A DNA stretch of 33,194 bases from Chitinophagaceae bacterium (GCA_017998385.1 JAGODE010000021.1:1-33194), one strand, 5' to 3'; shown: positions 1-9,604, counted from the stretch's first letter. Made by a program: numbers and translations. Notes: generated from the letters alone by a model not told the origin.

Positions 1-552
1 ATGCATGCCGTACTTGTACTGGGCGAAGCCATGAAACAGCAACTGGGCCTTACAGCCCGCTGGGATCTGGCCAATGGCTGGGACAACGGAAATGACCATG
101 GTATGTTCAGTCAGGGCGAAGCGGCCTCCGGTGAATCCAAATGGCTGCCCAGACCGGCATTTTATCATATGTATTATTTTCAGCAAACTGCCGGCGACAG
201 GCTGATCGGGTCAACACATTCCATACCCGGTACCATGGTTTATGCCACTTCTTTTAGCTCCGGCGAAACTGCTCTGGCTATTGTAAATACTTCTACCGCG
301 TCCTATACAACAAAGATTGATATAAAGAACTTTATCAAAGGCGATAAATACTACTGGTACACGCTGACCGGCGATAATGATAATGGTGAGTTTTCGCGAA
401 AAGTAATTGTCAACGGTAATAATGCTGCAGGAGTTGCAGGCGGCCCATCCAACTATGCCACACTCGCTGCGCGGAGTGCAGCAACTACCGGTGATATAAA
501 AGTAGAAGTGCCGGCCCGTTCCACTGTATTTCTTGTGGTTGATAACAAATGA
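1..552 (+). CDS. C-terminal part of a secreted glycosidase-like protein (5' end outside window)
   Basis: The reading frame is open at the left edge, so the ATG at position 1 is probably internal and only the last 183 residues are visible. The first half (for example GLTARWDLANGWDNGNDHG and PRPAFYHMYYFQQ) looks like the end of a TIM-barrel glycosidase of the arabinofuranosidase/xylanase type. The second half has alternating hydrophobic residues, as in the beta-sandwich that closes many clan GH-A enzymes (ALAIVNTS, VEVPARSTVFLVV). No catalytic residue can be assigned, so the GH family is unknown. The stop overlaps the next start, which ties it to the GH31/GH2/GH9 operon; a debranching or backbone-cutting role on plant cell-wall glycan is inferred from that context only. 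Confidence 0.6.
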   Translation: MHAVLVLGEAMKQQLGLTARWDLANGWDNGNDHGMFSQGEAASGESKWLPRPAFYHMYYFQQTAGDRLIGSTHSIPGTMVYATSFSSGETALAIVNTSTASYTTKIDIKNFIKGDKYYWYTLTGDNDNGEFSRKVIVNGNNAAGVAGGPSNYATLAARSAATTGDIKVEVPARSTVFLVVDNK

Positions 553-3413
553 TGATTGTAATGAAAAGAATATTCATTTTTTCTATACTGCTTTTTAATG
601 CTGTATTCTCCCGGGCAGGTGAGGGGAATTATAAAATAGTACCCGACGGAGTGGTGATATACCCTAATACACAACTGAGTGGTGGGGCCGCATTGGTGAA
701 AATTGAACTGATCAGCGATGGTATTGCACACGTAATTGCTTCTCCCGACAAAGAAATAAAGCCATGGAGCAGCAGTCTTAGCGTGATCACTCCCCCTAAA
801 GCATTTACCAGTACTGCCAAAGAGAGTGAGGGAAAGCTGCTGATCACTACCAGCCAGCTGATTATTACTGCCGATCTCTCAACCGGGGCCGTTTCTTTTT
901 CAGACACGAAAGGAAATCTCCTGGTAAAAGAGCGAGCGGTGACTGGTCGTCAGATTATCCCCGCCGTATATGAAGGCACTTCTTTGTATCGCACCCGTCA
1001 GGTGTTTGAAACCACTACCGACGATGCATGGTATGGGCTTGGGCAGCATCAGGAAGATGCGTTTAATTATAAAGGACAGCAGGTGCTCCTGTTTCAGAAC
1101 AATACCGAGGTTGCCATACCTTATTTAGTATCGGTAAAAAATTATGGGATACTCTGGGAAAATTATTCGCTTACCCGTGTAGGCGATGTGCGGCCATACC
1201 AGCCGTTGTCTTCGCTGCGGTTATTGGATGAAAAGGGTAATGAAGGCTGGCTCACTGCTTCGTATGCCAATGATTACAAACAACCCGGCAATATTTATCT
1301 GCGAAAAGCCGAGTCTGTAATCGATTATGCCTATCTGAATGACAGTAAACTTCATTTGCCGGCAGACTTTGCAGTCGATAAAGGGTCGGTAACGTGGAGC
1401 GGTAAATTCAGCAGTGACGTGACAGGCGAACATAAACTGCGGTTTACCTATGCAGGCTATATAAAGGTATGGATAGATGGCAGGCTATTATTCGATAAAT
1501 GGCGACAGGCCTGGAATCCTGGAGCGGGGGTAATTAATTTATCCCTGCAAAAAGATAAACAATACGATATACGCATTGAATGGATACCCGACGGCACTGA
1601 GTCTTATCTCACGGCGAATTGCCTGCCACCGGTACCGGCACAGGATCAGCAAAGTTTTGCCTTCGATTCAGAAGCCGGCCGGCAGGTAGATTATTATTTT
1701 GTATACGGTCAAAATATGGATGAAGTGATAAGCGGCTATCGTCAACTCACTGGCAGAGCTCAGATCGTACCCAAATGGGCCATGGGATTCTGGCAAAGCC
1801 GGGAGCGTTACAAAACACAGGAAGAGCTGATGACGGCGATTGCCGAATTCCGTAAACGCAGAATTCCGATTGATAATATTGTTCTCGACTGGAGTTACTG
1901 GCGCGAGAAAGAATGGGGGAGTCAGGATTTTGATGAAAAACGTTTTCCCGATCCTCAGCAAATGATTGATGATTTGCATAAAAAATACAATGCAAAGATC
2001 ATGATATCTGTATGGCCAAAATTTTATGAAGGCATACCGGCATACAACTATTTCAATGAAAAAGGCTGGTTGTATAAACGCAACATTGCCGATCGCCAGC
2101 GCGACTGGATAGGGCAGGGATATACCTCTACATTTTATGATGCCTTTAATAAAGATGCGCGTGAGGGCTTTTGGAAATTGATACATGATAAGCTCTATAC
2201 TAAAAAAATAGATGCCTGGTGGATGGATGCCAGCGAGCCCGACATCCTGTCAAACGTATCGCCCGATCGCAGAAAGGGGCAGATGTCGCCTACGGCTATC
2301 GGAACAGCTGCAGAATTCCTCAACGCCTATCCCCTGCAAAATGCGAAGGGAATCTATGAAGGTCAGCGCGGTACAGATAGCAGCCGAAGGGTTTATCTGC
2401 TTACACGCTCCGGCTACAGCGGATCGCAGCGGTATGCAGCTACTATCTGGAGCGGCGATATAGCATCGCGCTGGGAAGATATGAAAGCGCAGATCAGCGC
2501 AGGATTGAATTTTTCTCTTTCAGGACTGCCTTACTGGACAATGGATGTAGGCGGCTTTTCAGTAGAAAAAAGATATGAAAGGCCCGGCAGCGCAGATCTG
2601 GAAGAATGGCGCGAACTGCTCACCCGCTGGCATCAGTTTGGCACATTTGTTCCCGTTTTTCGCTCGCACGGACAGTTTCCGGTAAGAGAAATGTATAACA
2701 CTGCGCCCGAAGATCACGCGGCATACAAAAGCATGGTTTATTATAACCAGTTACGCTACCGGCTCATGCCCTACATCTATACTCTCGCCGGTGAAGCTTA
2801 TCATCAAAATGGCACAATCATGCGGGCGCTGGTATTTGATTTTAATAAGGACAGCAACGTTAAAAATATTGGCGATCAGTATATGTTTGGGCCATCCTTG
2901 CTCATTAACCCGGTTTATCAGTATAAAGCCACCAGCCGCCCCGTTTATCTGCCTGCAGGCCATGGCTGGTATGACCTGTATACCGGCGCGTATACGGAAG
3001 GCGGACAAACCATCACTGCAACAGCTGCATATGAAAGGATGCCGGTATTTGTAAAAGCCGGAGCTATCATCCCAGCCGGACCCATGCTCCAGTATACAGG
3101 TGAAAAACCTGCTGATCCCATTACGCTGTACGTGTATGAGGGTAAAGACGGTCACTTCTCCTTATATGAAGATGAAGGCGAAAATTATGATTACGAAAAA
3201 GGGCAGTATGCTCAGATTGAAATGTCATACAACGATGCCGCAAAGACCCTGACTATTGAAGACCGGAAAGGTTCATTTACCGGCATGCTGAATCACCGAA
3301 CCTTTTATATCCGGTATATCACAAAGAACAAACCCGCCGGGATTGATTTTGCTGAAAAGACAGGAAGGAAAATAAGTTATAAAGGGAGAAAAGTAGTGAT
3401 ACGGCTTAACTGA
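549..3413 (+). CDS. GH31 family alpha-xylosidase with PA14 insert, secreted
   Basis: Likely removes alpha-1,6-linked xylose from xyloglucan oligosaccharides. The GH31 nucleophile motif WWMDASEPD is present with Asp about residue 560, and the acid/base region WSGDIASRW has Asp about 637. An N-terminal beta-sandwich (WYGLGQHQED) precedes an insert at about residues 240-365 that resembles a PA14 domain (WSGKF, GEHKLRFTYAGYIKVWIDG). The same architecture is known for the Bacteroides ovatus xyloglucan-locus alpha-xylosidase. A signal peptide follows the third ATG (MKRIFIFSILLFNAVFSRA, from 561); starts at 549 and 552 are also possible, and 549 overlaps the upstream stop by 4 nt. At 954 residues the protein is complete. 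Alpha-glucosidase activity cannot be excluded, but the neighbouring GH2 and GH9 favour xylosidase. Confidence 0.9.
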   Translation: MMIVMKRIFIFSILLFNAVFSRAGEGNYKIVPDGVVIYPNTQLSGGAALVKIELISDGIAHVIASPDKEIKPWSSSLSVITPPKAFTSTAKESEGKLLITTSQLIITADLSTGAVSFSDTKGNLLVKERAVTGRQIIPAVYEGTSLYRTRQVFETTTDDAWYGLGQHQEDAFNYKGQQVLLFQNNTEVAIPYLVSVKNYGILWENYSLTRVGDVRPYQPLSSLRLLDEKGNEGWLTASYANDYKQPGNIYLRKAESVIDYAYLNDSKLHLPADFAVDKGSVTWSGKFSSDVTGEHKLRFTYAGYIKVWIDGRLLFDKWRQAWNPGAGVINLSLQKDKQYDIRIEWIPDGTESYLTANCLPPVPAQDQQSFAFDSEAGRQVDYYFVYGQNMDEVISGYRQLTGRAQIVPKWAMGFWQSRERYKTQEELMTAIAEFRKRRIPIDNIVLDWSYWREKEWGSQDFDEKRFPDPQQMIDDLHKKYNAKIMISVWPKFYEGIPAYNYFNEKGWLYKRNIADRQRDWIGQGYTSTFYDAFNKDAREGFWKLIHDKLYTKKIDAWWMDASEPDILSNVSPDRRKGQMSPTAIGTAAEFLNAYPLQNAKGIYEGQRGTDSSRRVYLLTRSGYSGSQRYAATIWSGDIASRWEDMKAQISAGLNFSLSGLPYWTMDVGGFSVEKRYERPGSADLEEWRELLTRWHQFGTFVPVFRSHGQFPVREMYNTAPEDHAAYKSMVYYNQLRYRLMPYIYTLAGEAYHQNGTIMRALVFDFNKDSNVKNIGDQYMFGPSLLINPVYQYKATSRPVYLPAGHGWYDLYTGAYTEGGQTITATAAYERMPVFVKAGAIIPAGPMLQYTGEKPADPITLYVYEGKDGHFSLYEDEGENYDYEKGQYAQIEMSYNDAAKTLTIEDRKGSFTGMLNHRTFYIRYITKNKPAGIDFAEKTGRKISYKGRKVVIRLN

Positions 3414-3428
3414 TTTCCTGACACAACC

Positions 3429-5828
3429 ATGAAGCGATTTTATTGCATATTTTTTTATTGTTTCCTGCTGATGCACGCTGCGCCGGCACAGGAAACAGGC
3501 CGGGAGTCATTTGACCACAACTGGTTTTTCTGCCTGGGCAAGGATACGGCTGCTGCGGCACAATGGCGCTCCCTGCAGTTGCCCCACGACTGGAGTATAG
3601 AGCTGCCATTTGAAGAGCATAGCCCTACTGGTACAGGAGGGGGAGCGTTGCGCGGCGGAATAGGCTGGTACCGAAAACAATTTGTAGTAGCAGAGGCAGA
3701 TAGACAAAAACGCATTTTCATCGATTTCGATGGCGTGTATTGCCGGAGTGAGGTATTTATTAACGGACATTCATTGGGCAAACGGCCCAATGGATATATC
3801 TCATTTCGCTATGAGCTCACGCCATATCTCAGATTTGACGGAGCAGCTAATACTATCGTAGTAAAAGTTGATAATTCTCAGCAACCCAATAGCCGCTGGT
3901 ACAGTGGCAGCGGTATTTACAGGCATGTATGGCTGGTTAAAAAGCAGCCGGCGCATATTGCCAAAAATGGCGTTTATATTACTACGCCAACTGTTTCTGA
4001 AAGCCGTGCGGATATACAAATACAAACTACCTGGGAAGGAGAGATGGTGAAGGGGGTAAAGCTGCAACTTCGGCACGCCATCTATGATCAAACAGGCAGG
4101 TTGGTGAAAACAATTATAGCAGACGTGTTGCCGGGAGAAAAGGAGAGTAATCAGACTGTTTCTATGGCCAACCCCAGGCGGTGGTCACTTGATGATCCCT
4201 TTTGTTATTCCGTAAAAACCACGCTCCACGGCAATGGGAAACTGCTGGATCAAAAAACAACAGTGATTGGTATCCGCTCGTTTCGTTTCGATGCAGCTAA
4301 AGGTTTTTTCTTAAATGAAAAGCCGGTTAAAATAATCGGCGTATGTAATCATCATGACCTGGGCTGCCTGGGTACTGCAGTGAATAAGCGCGCCATCGGG
4401 CGGCAACTGGAGATATTGAAGAGTATGGGTATTAACGGGATTCGCACCAGTCATAATCCACCCGCACCTGAGCTGCTTGACCTGGCAGACAGAATGGGAT
4501 TTGTGGTAATGGATGAGGCGTTTGATATGTGGAAGCGCTCCAAGACAACTTATGACTATAGCCAGGAATGGGATAGCTGGCACAACCGCGACCTGGAAGA
4601 TTTTATAAAACGTGACCGTAATCACCCCTCCGTTTTTATGTGGAGTGTGGGTAATGAAATAGGTGAACAATGGGGTGATGCCTCGAAGGGGGATACGGCC
4701 GGGCGCACCATCATGCGCGAGTTGGCCGCTATCGTAAAAAAACTGGACAATACCCGGCCTGTGCTGACGGCTAATAATGAACCTGGCGCGTGGAATAACC
4801 TGTTGGCGACAGGCGCTAACGATATCGTTGGTTATAATTATAATCATCATAAATGGGACTCGGTACAGTACCAATGGGGTATGAAACCTTTCATTGTCAC
4901 CGAATCAGTATCTGCCTTGCAGACAAGGGGCAGCTACGATATGCCTTCTGACAGTATTCGCCGCTGGCCTGCCAGGTGGGATCTGCCAGTCGAAAATGCC
5001 AATGCTGATATGAGTTGTTCGGCATACGATAATTGCTCTGCACCCTGGGGTAGTACGCATGAAGAAACACTGAAAGAGCTGTTGCGCTATGAACATATCA
5101 GCGGCATGTATGTGTGGACCGGTTTCGATTATCTCGGCGAGCCTACTCCCTATCCATGGCCCGCGCGTAGTTCTTATTTCGGAATCGTTGATCTCGCTGG
5201 TTTCCCTAAAGATGTATACTATCTCTATCAAAGCCTGTTTACGAATAAAAATGTACTGCACGTATTTCCACACTGGAACTGGCAACCCGGACAACAAGTC
5301 GATATATGGGCATATTACAACAATGCAGACGAAGTAGAACTTTTGCTGAACGGAAGGTCACTGGGTAAAAGGAGTAAAACCGGCGACGAACTACACGTAC
5401 AATGGCGGGTGGCTTATGAGCCAGGCACGCTGATAGCTGTATCAAGGAAAAATGGAAAGACTGTACTGCAAAAAGAAATCCATACAGCAGGCGCGCCATA
5501 CAGCATCCGGTTGACGCCTGACAGAACCCGGTTGCGGACAAACGCCGGTGACCTGTCATTTATAACGGTAGAAATAATAGATAAAGAAGGGAATATTGTG
5601 CCCGATGCGGCTAACCTCGTAAAGTTTGCTGTAAAAGGATCAGCCAGCATTGCAGGTGTCGATAACGGCAGTCAGACCAGTATGGAGTCATTCAGTGCCC
5701 CGCAGCGTTCTGCTTTTAAAGGCAAATGCCTGGTCGTGATAAAAGCTGGTAATAAGAAAGGGGTAATCACTGTCACAGCATCGGCAGATGGATTGAAGTC
5801 TTCTGCTGTTTCACTGCAGGCCCAATAA
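3429..5828 (+). CDS. GH2 family beta-galactosidase with DUF4982-like domain, secreted
   Basis: Probable exo-beta-galactosidase, here expected to trim galactose from xyloglucan side chains. Domains in order are a signal peptide (MKRFYCIFFYCFLLMHAAPAQ), a sugar-binding jelly roll to about residue 180, an Ig-like domain, and a TIM barrel with IRTSHNPP. The acid/base Glu lies in GNEIGEQ at about residue 410, and the nucleophile Glu in FIVTES at about residue 492. A DUF4982-like domain begins near residue 604 (VELLLNGRSLGK) and a final invasin-like Ig domain near 690. It starts 15 bp after the GH31 stop and ends 15 bp before the GH9 start, so cotranscription is very likely. A beta-glucuronidase or beta-mannosidase specificity is possible from sequence alone; the DUF4982 arrangement is typical of Bacteroidota beta-galactosidases. 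Confidence 0.9.
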   Translation: MKRFYCIFFYCFLLMHAAPAQETGRESFDHNWFFCLGKDTAAAAQWRSLQLPHDWSIELPFEEHSPTGTGGGALRGGIGWYRKQFVVAEADRQKRIFIDFDGVYCRSEVFINGHSLGKRPNGYISFRYELTPYLRFDGAANTIVVKVDNSQQPNSRWYSGSGIYRHVWLVKKQPAHIAKNGVYITTPTVSESRADIQIQTTWEGEMVKGVKLQLRHAIYDQTGRLVKTIIADVLPGEKESNQTVSMANPRRWSLDDPFCYSVKTTLHGNGKLLDQKTTVIGIRSFRFDAAKGFFLNEKPVKIIGVCNHHDLGCLGTAVNKRAIGRQLEILKSMGINGIRTSHNPPAPELLDLADRMGFVVMDEAFDMWKRSKTTYDYSQEWDSWHNRDLEDFIKRDRNHPSVFMWSVGNEIGEQWGDASKGDTAGRTIMRELAAIVKKLDNTRPVLTANNEPGAWNNLLATGANDIVGYNYNHHKWDSVQYQWGMKPFIVTESVSALQTRGSYDMPSDSIRRWPARWDLPVENANADMSCSAYDNCSAPWGSTHEETLKELLRYEHISGMYVWTGFDYLGEPTPYPWPARSSYFGIVDLAGFPKDVYYLYQSLFTNKNVLHVFPHWNWQPGQQVDIWAYYNNADEVELLLNGRSLGKRSKTGDELHVQWRVAYEPGTLIAVSRKNGKTVLQKEIHTAGAPYSIRLTPDRTRLRTNAGDLSFITVEIIDKEGNIVPDAANLVKFAVKGSASIAGVDNGSQTSMESFSAPQRSAFKGKCLVVIKAGNKKGVITVTASADGLKSSAVSLQAQ

Positions 5829-5843
5829 TATAGGTTAAGAGTT

Positions 5844-7574
5844 ATGAAAAAGATATTATCGCTGATAGTTGGTTTGTTGCAGGCCGGGTGGTTAGTGGCG
5901 CAGGCTCCGGTAGTAGGGTTAAATCAGTTGGGGTATACGCCTGCGGGTATCAGAGAGGCGATGGTCATGAATGCCGGTACGGATAGTTTTTATATACTGG
6001 CTGCCAATAAGCATGATATCGTTTACAGCGCACGCTTAAGCGATGCCAGAAAGTCTCCCGTGTCTGCGCTTACAGCAAGGTTCGCCGATTTTTCCAGTAT
6101 AAAACAATCAGGGAATTATTGGTTGTCGCTGCCTGGTGTACAGGAATATTGGCCCTTTACTATAGGTAATGCAGTGTATGAACCCTTAAGTGTTGCATCC
6201 ATAAAGGCTTTTTACTTTCAACGATCCGATATGGAATTGCAACCGGCATATGCAGGTAAATGGGCGAGGCCGGCCGGGCATACCGATATGCAGGTACAGA
6301 TACATGCATCCGCTGCCGATAATAAAAGACCTGCCGGCGCGGTCATTGCTTCTCCTGGCGGCTGGTATGATGCCGGAGACTACAACAAGTATATCGTGAA
6401 CTCGGGCATAACCATGGGCACCCTGCTTAGTGCTTACGAAGATTTTGCTGCTTATTATAGTTCATTAAAATTAAATATCCCGGAAAGCGATAATGGCCTG
6501 CCCGATCTGCTCGATGAGGTACTCTATAACCTACGCTGGATGATGACGATGCAGGATCCGGCAGATGGAGGCGTGTATCATAAATGCACCAATGCCGCAT
6601 TTGATGGTATGGTTATGCCGGGCGTCACTAAAGAACCGCGGTATGTAGTACAGAAATCAACAGCTGCTGCGCTTGATTTTGCAGCTACCATGGCGCAGGC
6701 TTCACGGGTATTCCGGACATTTAAATCACTGTTACCGGGTTTGGCAGATAGTTGTATAAAAGCGGCTGTGAACGCCTGGAACTGGGCCGAAGAAAACCCG
6801 GGTGTTTTGTATGAGCAGGATGAAATGAATAAGCGATTTCAGCCGGCTATCTCTACCGGTGGCTATGGTGACCGGCAGTTGGAGGATGAGCGTTTTTGGG
6901 CTGCAGCAGAGTTGCTGGTAACCACCGGACAAACGGCGCATATCCCTCAGCTAAGTAAAACAATCTCCGCTATACGTTATTTGCCAGGCTGGCCACAGGT
7001 AGGCATGCTGGGGATATTTACCCTGCTGCGACACGCTGATCGGATCGGTGATCCATCGCTGCTCGCGGCAGCACGTAAGCAACTCCTGCAGCTGGCCGAT
7101 TCATTATTGAAGGCTCGTGATAAAAGTCTGTCGGCTACAGTAATGGGCGCACGAATAAGTGACTTTGTATGGGGAAGCAGCGCCGTAGCAGCAAACCAGG
7201 GTATGTTATTGATCAATGCATATCTGCAGACTAAAGAACAGAAGTACCTGGATGGGGCATTGTCTAATCTTGATTATTTATTAGGGAAAAATGCAACAGG
7301 GTATTCTTTTGTTACCGGTGTGGGTATTAAAACGCCCATGCACCCGCACCATCGCCCTTCCTTTGCAGATAAAATTGAAGAACCGGTACCGGGCTTACTG
7401 GCCGGAGGCCCTAATGCCAATGCTGCCCGGCAGGATAAATGCACCTACCGGTACAAGGAGGCGGAACGGCAGTATAGCGATGAGCTGTGTTCCTTTGCTT
7501 CCAACGAAATAGCCATCAACTGGAATGCGCCGCTGGTATACCTGAGTGGGGCGGTTTGTGCTATAGGTAAGTAA
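5844..7574 (+). CDS. GH9 family endo-beta-1,4-glucanase / xyloglucanase, secreted
   Basis: Inverting endo-glucanase expected to cut the beta-1,4-glucan backbone of cellulose or xyloglucan. A signal peptide (MKKILSLIVGLLQAGWLVAQ) is followed by an N-terminal Ig-like CelD_N domain (LNQLGYTP to about residue 105) and an (alpha/alpha)6 barrel. The DAGD motif in GGWYDAGDYNKY places the catalytic base at about Asp179. HPHHRPS near the C-terminus is the second GH9 signature, and SNEIAINWN holds the catalytic acid at about Glu555. The 576-residue length fits a GH9 enzyme without an extra carbohydrate-binding module. It is the last gene of the operon and lies tail to tail with the aminotransferase gene, 7 bp apart, with no recognisable terminator between them. 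Confidence 0.92.
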   Translation: MKKILSLIVGLLQAGWLVAQAPVVGLNQLGYTPAGIREAMVMNAGTDSFYILAANKHDIVYSARLSDARKSPVSALTARFADFSSIKQSGNYWLSLPGVQEYWPFTIGNAVYEPLSVASIKAFYFQRSDMELQPAYAGKWARPAGHTDMQVQIHASAADNKRPAGAVIASPGGWYDAGDYNKYIVNSGITMGTLLSAYEDFAAYYSSLKLNIPESDNGLPDLLDEVLYNLRWMMTMQDPADGGVYHKCTNAAFDGMVMPGVTKEPRYVVQKSTAAALDFAATMAQASRVFRTFKSLLPGLADSCIKAAVNAWNWAEENPGVLYEQDEMNKRFQPAISTGGYGDRQLEDERFWAAAELLVTTGQTAHIPQLSKTISAIRYLPGWPQVGMLGIFTLLRHADRIGDPSLLAAARKQLLQLADSLLKARDKSLSATVMGARISDFVWGSSAVAANQGMLLINAYLQTKEQKYLDGALSNLDYLLGKNATGYSFVTGVGIKTPMHPHHRPSFADKIEEPVPGLLAGGPNANAARQDKCTYRYKEAERQYSDELCSFASNEIAINWNAPLVYLSGAVCAIGK

Positions 7575-7581
7575 TCATTTT

Positions 7582-8403
7582 TCAGGCAAATACTATATTG
7601 ATCAGTTCGCTGAATAAAGCGGTTGTAACCGGACCTGCATTGCCATCGGCAATCGTTATATCGTCAACCTGTATTACAGGCAGCAAGTGTTTGCTGGTAC
7701 TGGTAACAAATGCTTCTTTGGCTTCAAGCAGGTCGGCCACTGTCACCGGTGCCTCTTTTACGGTCATACTCCCGGCTGCCAGCTCCAGCAATTTTTTACG
7801 GGTAATGCCCTGCAGTATGTTCAGGCCGGGGGTGACCAGTTCATCGTGTTTATTGACTATAAAAAAATTAGATCTGGGACATTCCGTAATTATTCCCTGC
7901 TGATGGTATAGTACATCAGCAGCTTCTTGCTGCCGGATATGCGGCTGCAGCCATACTGCCATCAGGTAGTCGATGGTTTTTACGTGAGGTAGCTGTCGCT
8001 GATGCTCATGCGTGATCAGCCGGATGCCGGCTTGCAATTCCTTTGTTAACGGCAATGGTTGCTGTACCAGCAAAAGGTTAGGTTCGTGAATGGAGTAGCC
8101 ATCGGCAGCATAACCTCCCGTAAGGGTGAGTCGCATGCCGGATTGTGGCAGCTCATTTTTTTGTATCAGCTCTTCAATGGCCTGTACCAAAGCTTCTCTT
8201 GAAAGAGGGCAGTGCAGCCGCATGGCCTCGGCCGAGGCAAAGAAGCGGTCAAGATGATCTTCCAGAAATACCGGACGGTTATGGATGATTTTGAAAAAAT
8301 CAAAAACACCATACCCCCGCTGCACAGACATATCGCTGATATGGATATGCGCATCCGCCGCAGGTACGAGTGTATGATTGATCCGGGAAAAAAGTTTGCT
8401 CAC
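7582..8403 (-). CDS. PLP-dependent aminotransferase, class IV (BCAT / D-amino acid aminotransferase / ADC lyase family)
   Basis: Fold-type IV PLP enzyme of 273 residues. The N-terminal RGYGVFDFFK block is the family hallmark, the Schiff-base lysine is expected at K142 in HVKTIDYLMAV, and the PLP phosphate region ITECPRSNFFIV with NILQGITRKKLLELA follows. Branched-chain aminotransferase, D-alanine aminotransferase and aminodeoxychorismate lyase share these motifs, and the sequence alone does not decide among them. The start is GTG at 8403; it overlaps the TGA of the upstream P1 peptidase gene in a GTGA arrangement, which suggests translational coupling. The next in-frame Met (residue 25) would remove the first strand of the fold, so the GTG start is preferred. 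Confidence 0.85.
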   Translation of the reverse strand: MSKLFSRINHTLVPAADAHIHISDMSVQRGYGVFDFFKIIHNRPVFLEDHLDRFFASAEAMRLHCPLSREALVQAIEELIQKNELPQSGMRLTLTGGYAADGYSIHEPNLLLVQQPLPLTKELQAGIRLITHEHQRQLPHVKTIDYLMAVWLQPHIRQQEAADVLYHQQGIITECPRSNFFIVNKHDELVTPGLNILQGITRKKLLELAAGSMTVKEAPVTVADLLEAKEAFVTSTSKHLLPVIQVDDITIADGNAGPVTTALFSELINIVFA

Positions 8404-9533
8404 GGTAAACGATTGTATTTTTTCAGCAAAGCAATGACTTTGTCAAGCGGGATGGCTTCTATTTTCCGATGATCTTTGCCGGTCATGTCTGCAGCCATGA
8501 ATAACGAATTGAGTATTGCTTCTTCGGTTGCTTCAATGGTGGCCAGGAATATCGGTGTTACAAGATCGTTGTGCAGGACGGCCTGTTGCAGCAGCGGCTG
8601 TTGTACAGAATAAGGTACACGCAGTGTACTGTCTGTAGAAAAAGCAATTACATAATCGCCACTGCCATTCGACGCAATACCTCCGGTACGTGCAAGCCCC
8701 AGCATAGCCCTCTTTGCCAGCCGCTCAAGATTGCGGCTGTCGAGTGGAGCATCAGTGGCTACTACCATCATGCAGGAACCATCTGCATTCTTCAGCAATT
8801 CCCGGCTGAAGGCAAATTTTTTCAGTTCCTCTCCCACAGGCACACCATCTACCTGCAATACGCCTCCAAAATTTGTCTGTACCAGCACGCCTACCGTATA
8901 ACCGCCCAGGCTGGCTGGCAGCTTGCGCGAAGAAGTGCCTATTCCGCCTTTAAAGCCAAAACAAATGGTGCCAGTGCCGGCGCCTGTATTGCCTTCCTGT
9001 GTATTATCTTCTTTTGCCTGTTGTATTGCCTGCAGCACATCGGCTTCCTGTACATGCATGCCCCGGATGTCGTTTAGCCATCCATCATTGGTTTCGCCCA
9101 CAACAGCATTTACCGATTGCACGTTTTCATTGCCCGGCTGCTGTAACGTGTATTGTACAACGGTCTTCACTGCTGTAGACACGCTGAGTGTATTGGTAAG
9201 GATGATTGGCGTTTCGATATTGCCCAACTCAGCCACCTGCGTGCTGCCCGTAAGCTTGCCAAATCCGTTGCCGCTATAAATCGCAGCCGGTACCTTTTGC
9301 TGAAAAATATTGCCGCCATGCGGCAGTATAGCCGTCACACCGGTGCGTACAGAGTCGCCTTTTATGAGGGTAATATGGCCCACTTTTACTCCGCTAACAT
9401 CCGTAATGGCATTCAACCTGCCTGTAGGCAGCACACCAGGCCGAAGGCCGGTATCGCGAACGCGCTGGGGCTTTTGAGCCATAACCAGCTGCGATAGGGT
9501 CAGCAACAACAATAGAAGGATACCTGATCGCAT
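8400..9533 (-). CDS. P1 family (S58, DmpA-like) aminopeptidase, exported
   Basis: Self-processing Ntn-type peptidase related to DmpA (L-aminopeptidase/D-esterase) and beta-peptidyl aminopeptidases. Family motifs include NAITDVSGVKVGH, ICFGFKGGIGTSSR, YTVGVLVQTNFG and VVATDAPL. By analogy with DmpA, autocleavage is expected between Gly252 and Ser253 in NADGSCMMVVATDAPL, making Ser253 the N-terminal nucleophile of the small subunit. The chosen start (ATG ending at 9533) gives a signal peptide, MRSGILLLLLLTLSQLVMAQ; an upstream in-frame ATG at 9569 would add twelve residues before it and is less likely. The stop overlaps the aminotransferase start, so the two probably form an operon acting on amino acids or small peptides, possibly including D- or beta-amino acids (inference). 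Confidence 0.88.
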   Translation of the reverse strand: MRSGILLLLLLTLSQLVMAQKPQRVRDTGLRPGVLPTGRLNAITDVSGVKVGHITLIKGDSVRTGVTAILPHGGNIFQQKVPAAIYSGNGFGKLTGSTQVAELGNIETPIILTNTLSVSTAVKTVVQYTLQQPGNENVQSVNAVVGETNDGWLNDIRGMHVQEADVLQAIQQAKEDNTQEGNTGAGTGTICFGFKGGIGTSSRKLPASLGGYTVGVLVQTNFGGVLQVDGVPVGEELKKFAFSRELLKNADGSCMMVVATDAPLDSRNLERLAKRAMLGLARTGGIASNGSGDYVIAFSTDSTLRVPYSVQQPLLQQAVLHNDLVTPIFLATIEATEEAILNSLFMAADMTGKDHRKIEAIPLDKVIALLKKYNRLP

Positions 9534-9586
9534 AAATAAAAATATAGGTGTGAACTGAAGGTAGTACATACTTGTAAAAGGATACT

Positions 9587-9594
9587 TACATTTG
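9587..9594 (+). promoter_or_regulatory. Candidate -7 box upstream of the aldo-keto reductase gene
   Basis: TACATTTG matches the Bacteroidota -7 consensus TAnnTTTG exactly and lies 10 nt before the ATG at 9605. No TTG -33 element is found at the usual 19-nt spacing, so this is a weak call; it would give a very short leader. Confidence 0.3.
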
Positions 9595-9604
9595 AAATAA
9601 AAAG

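Noticed and set aside
1..3. ATG at position 1 as a true gene start
   Set aside because: The encoded N-terminus has no signal peptide and starts in the middle of a glycosidase-like fold; the gene very probably continues to the left.
1668..2186. 172-codon open frame on the minus strand
   Set aside because: It lies wholly antisense to the GH31 catalytic domain, has no family resemblance, and its frame is explained by the codon bias of the real gene.
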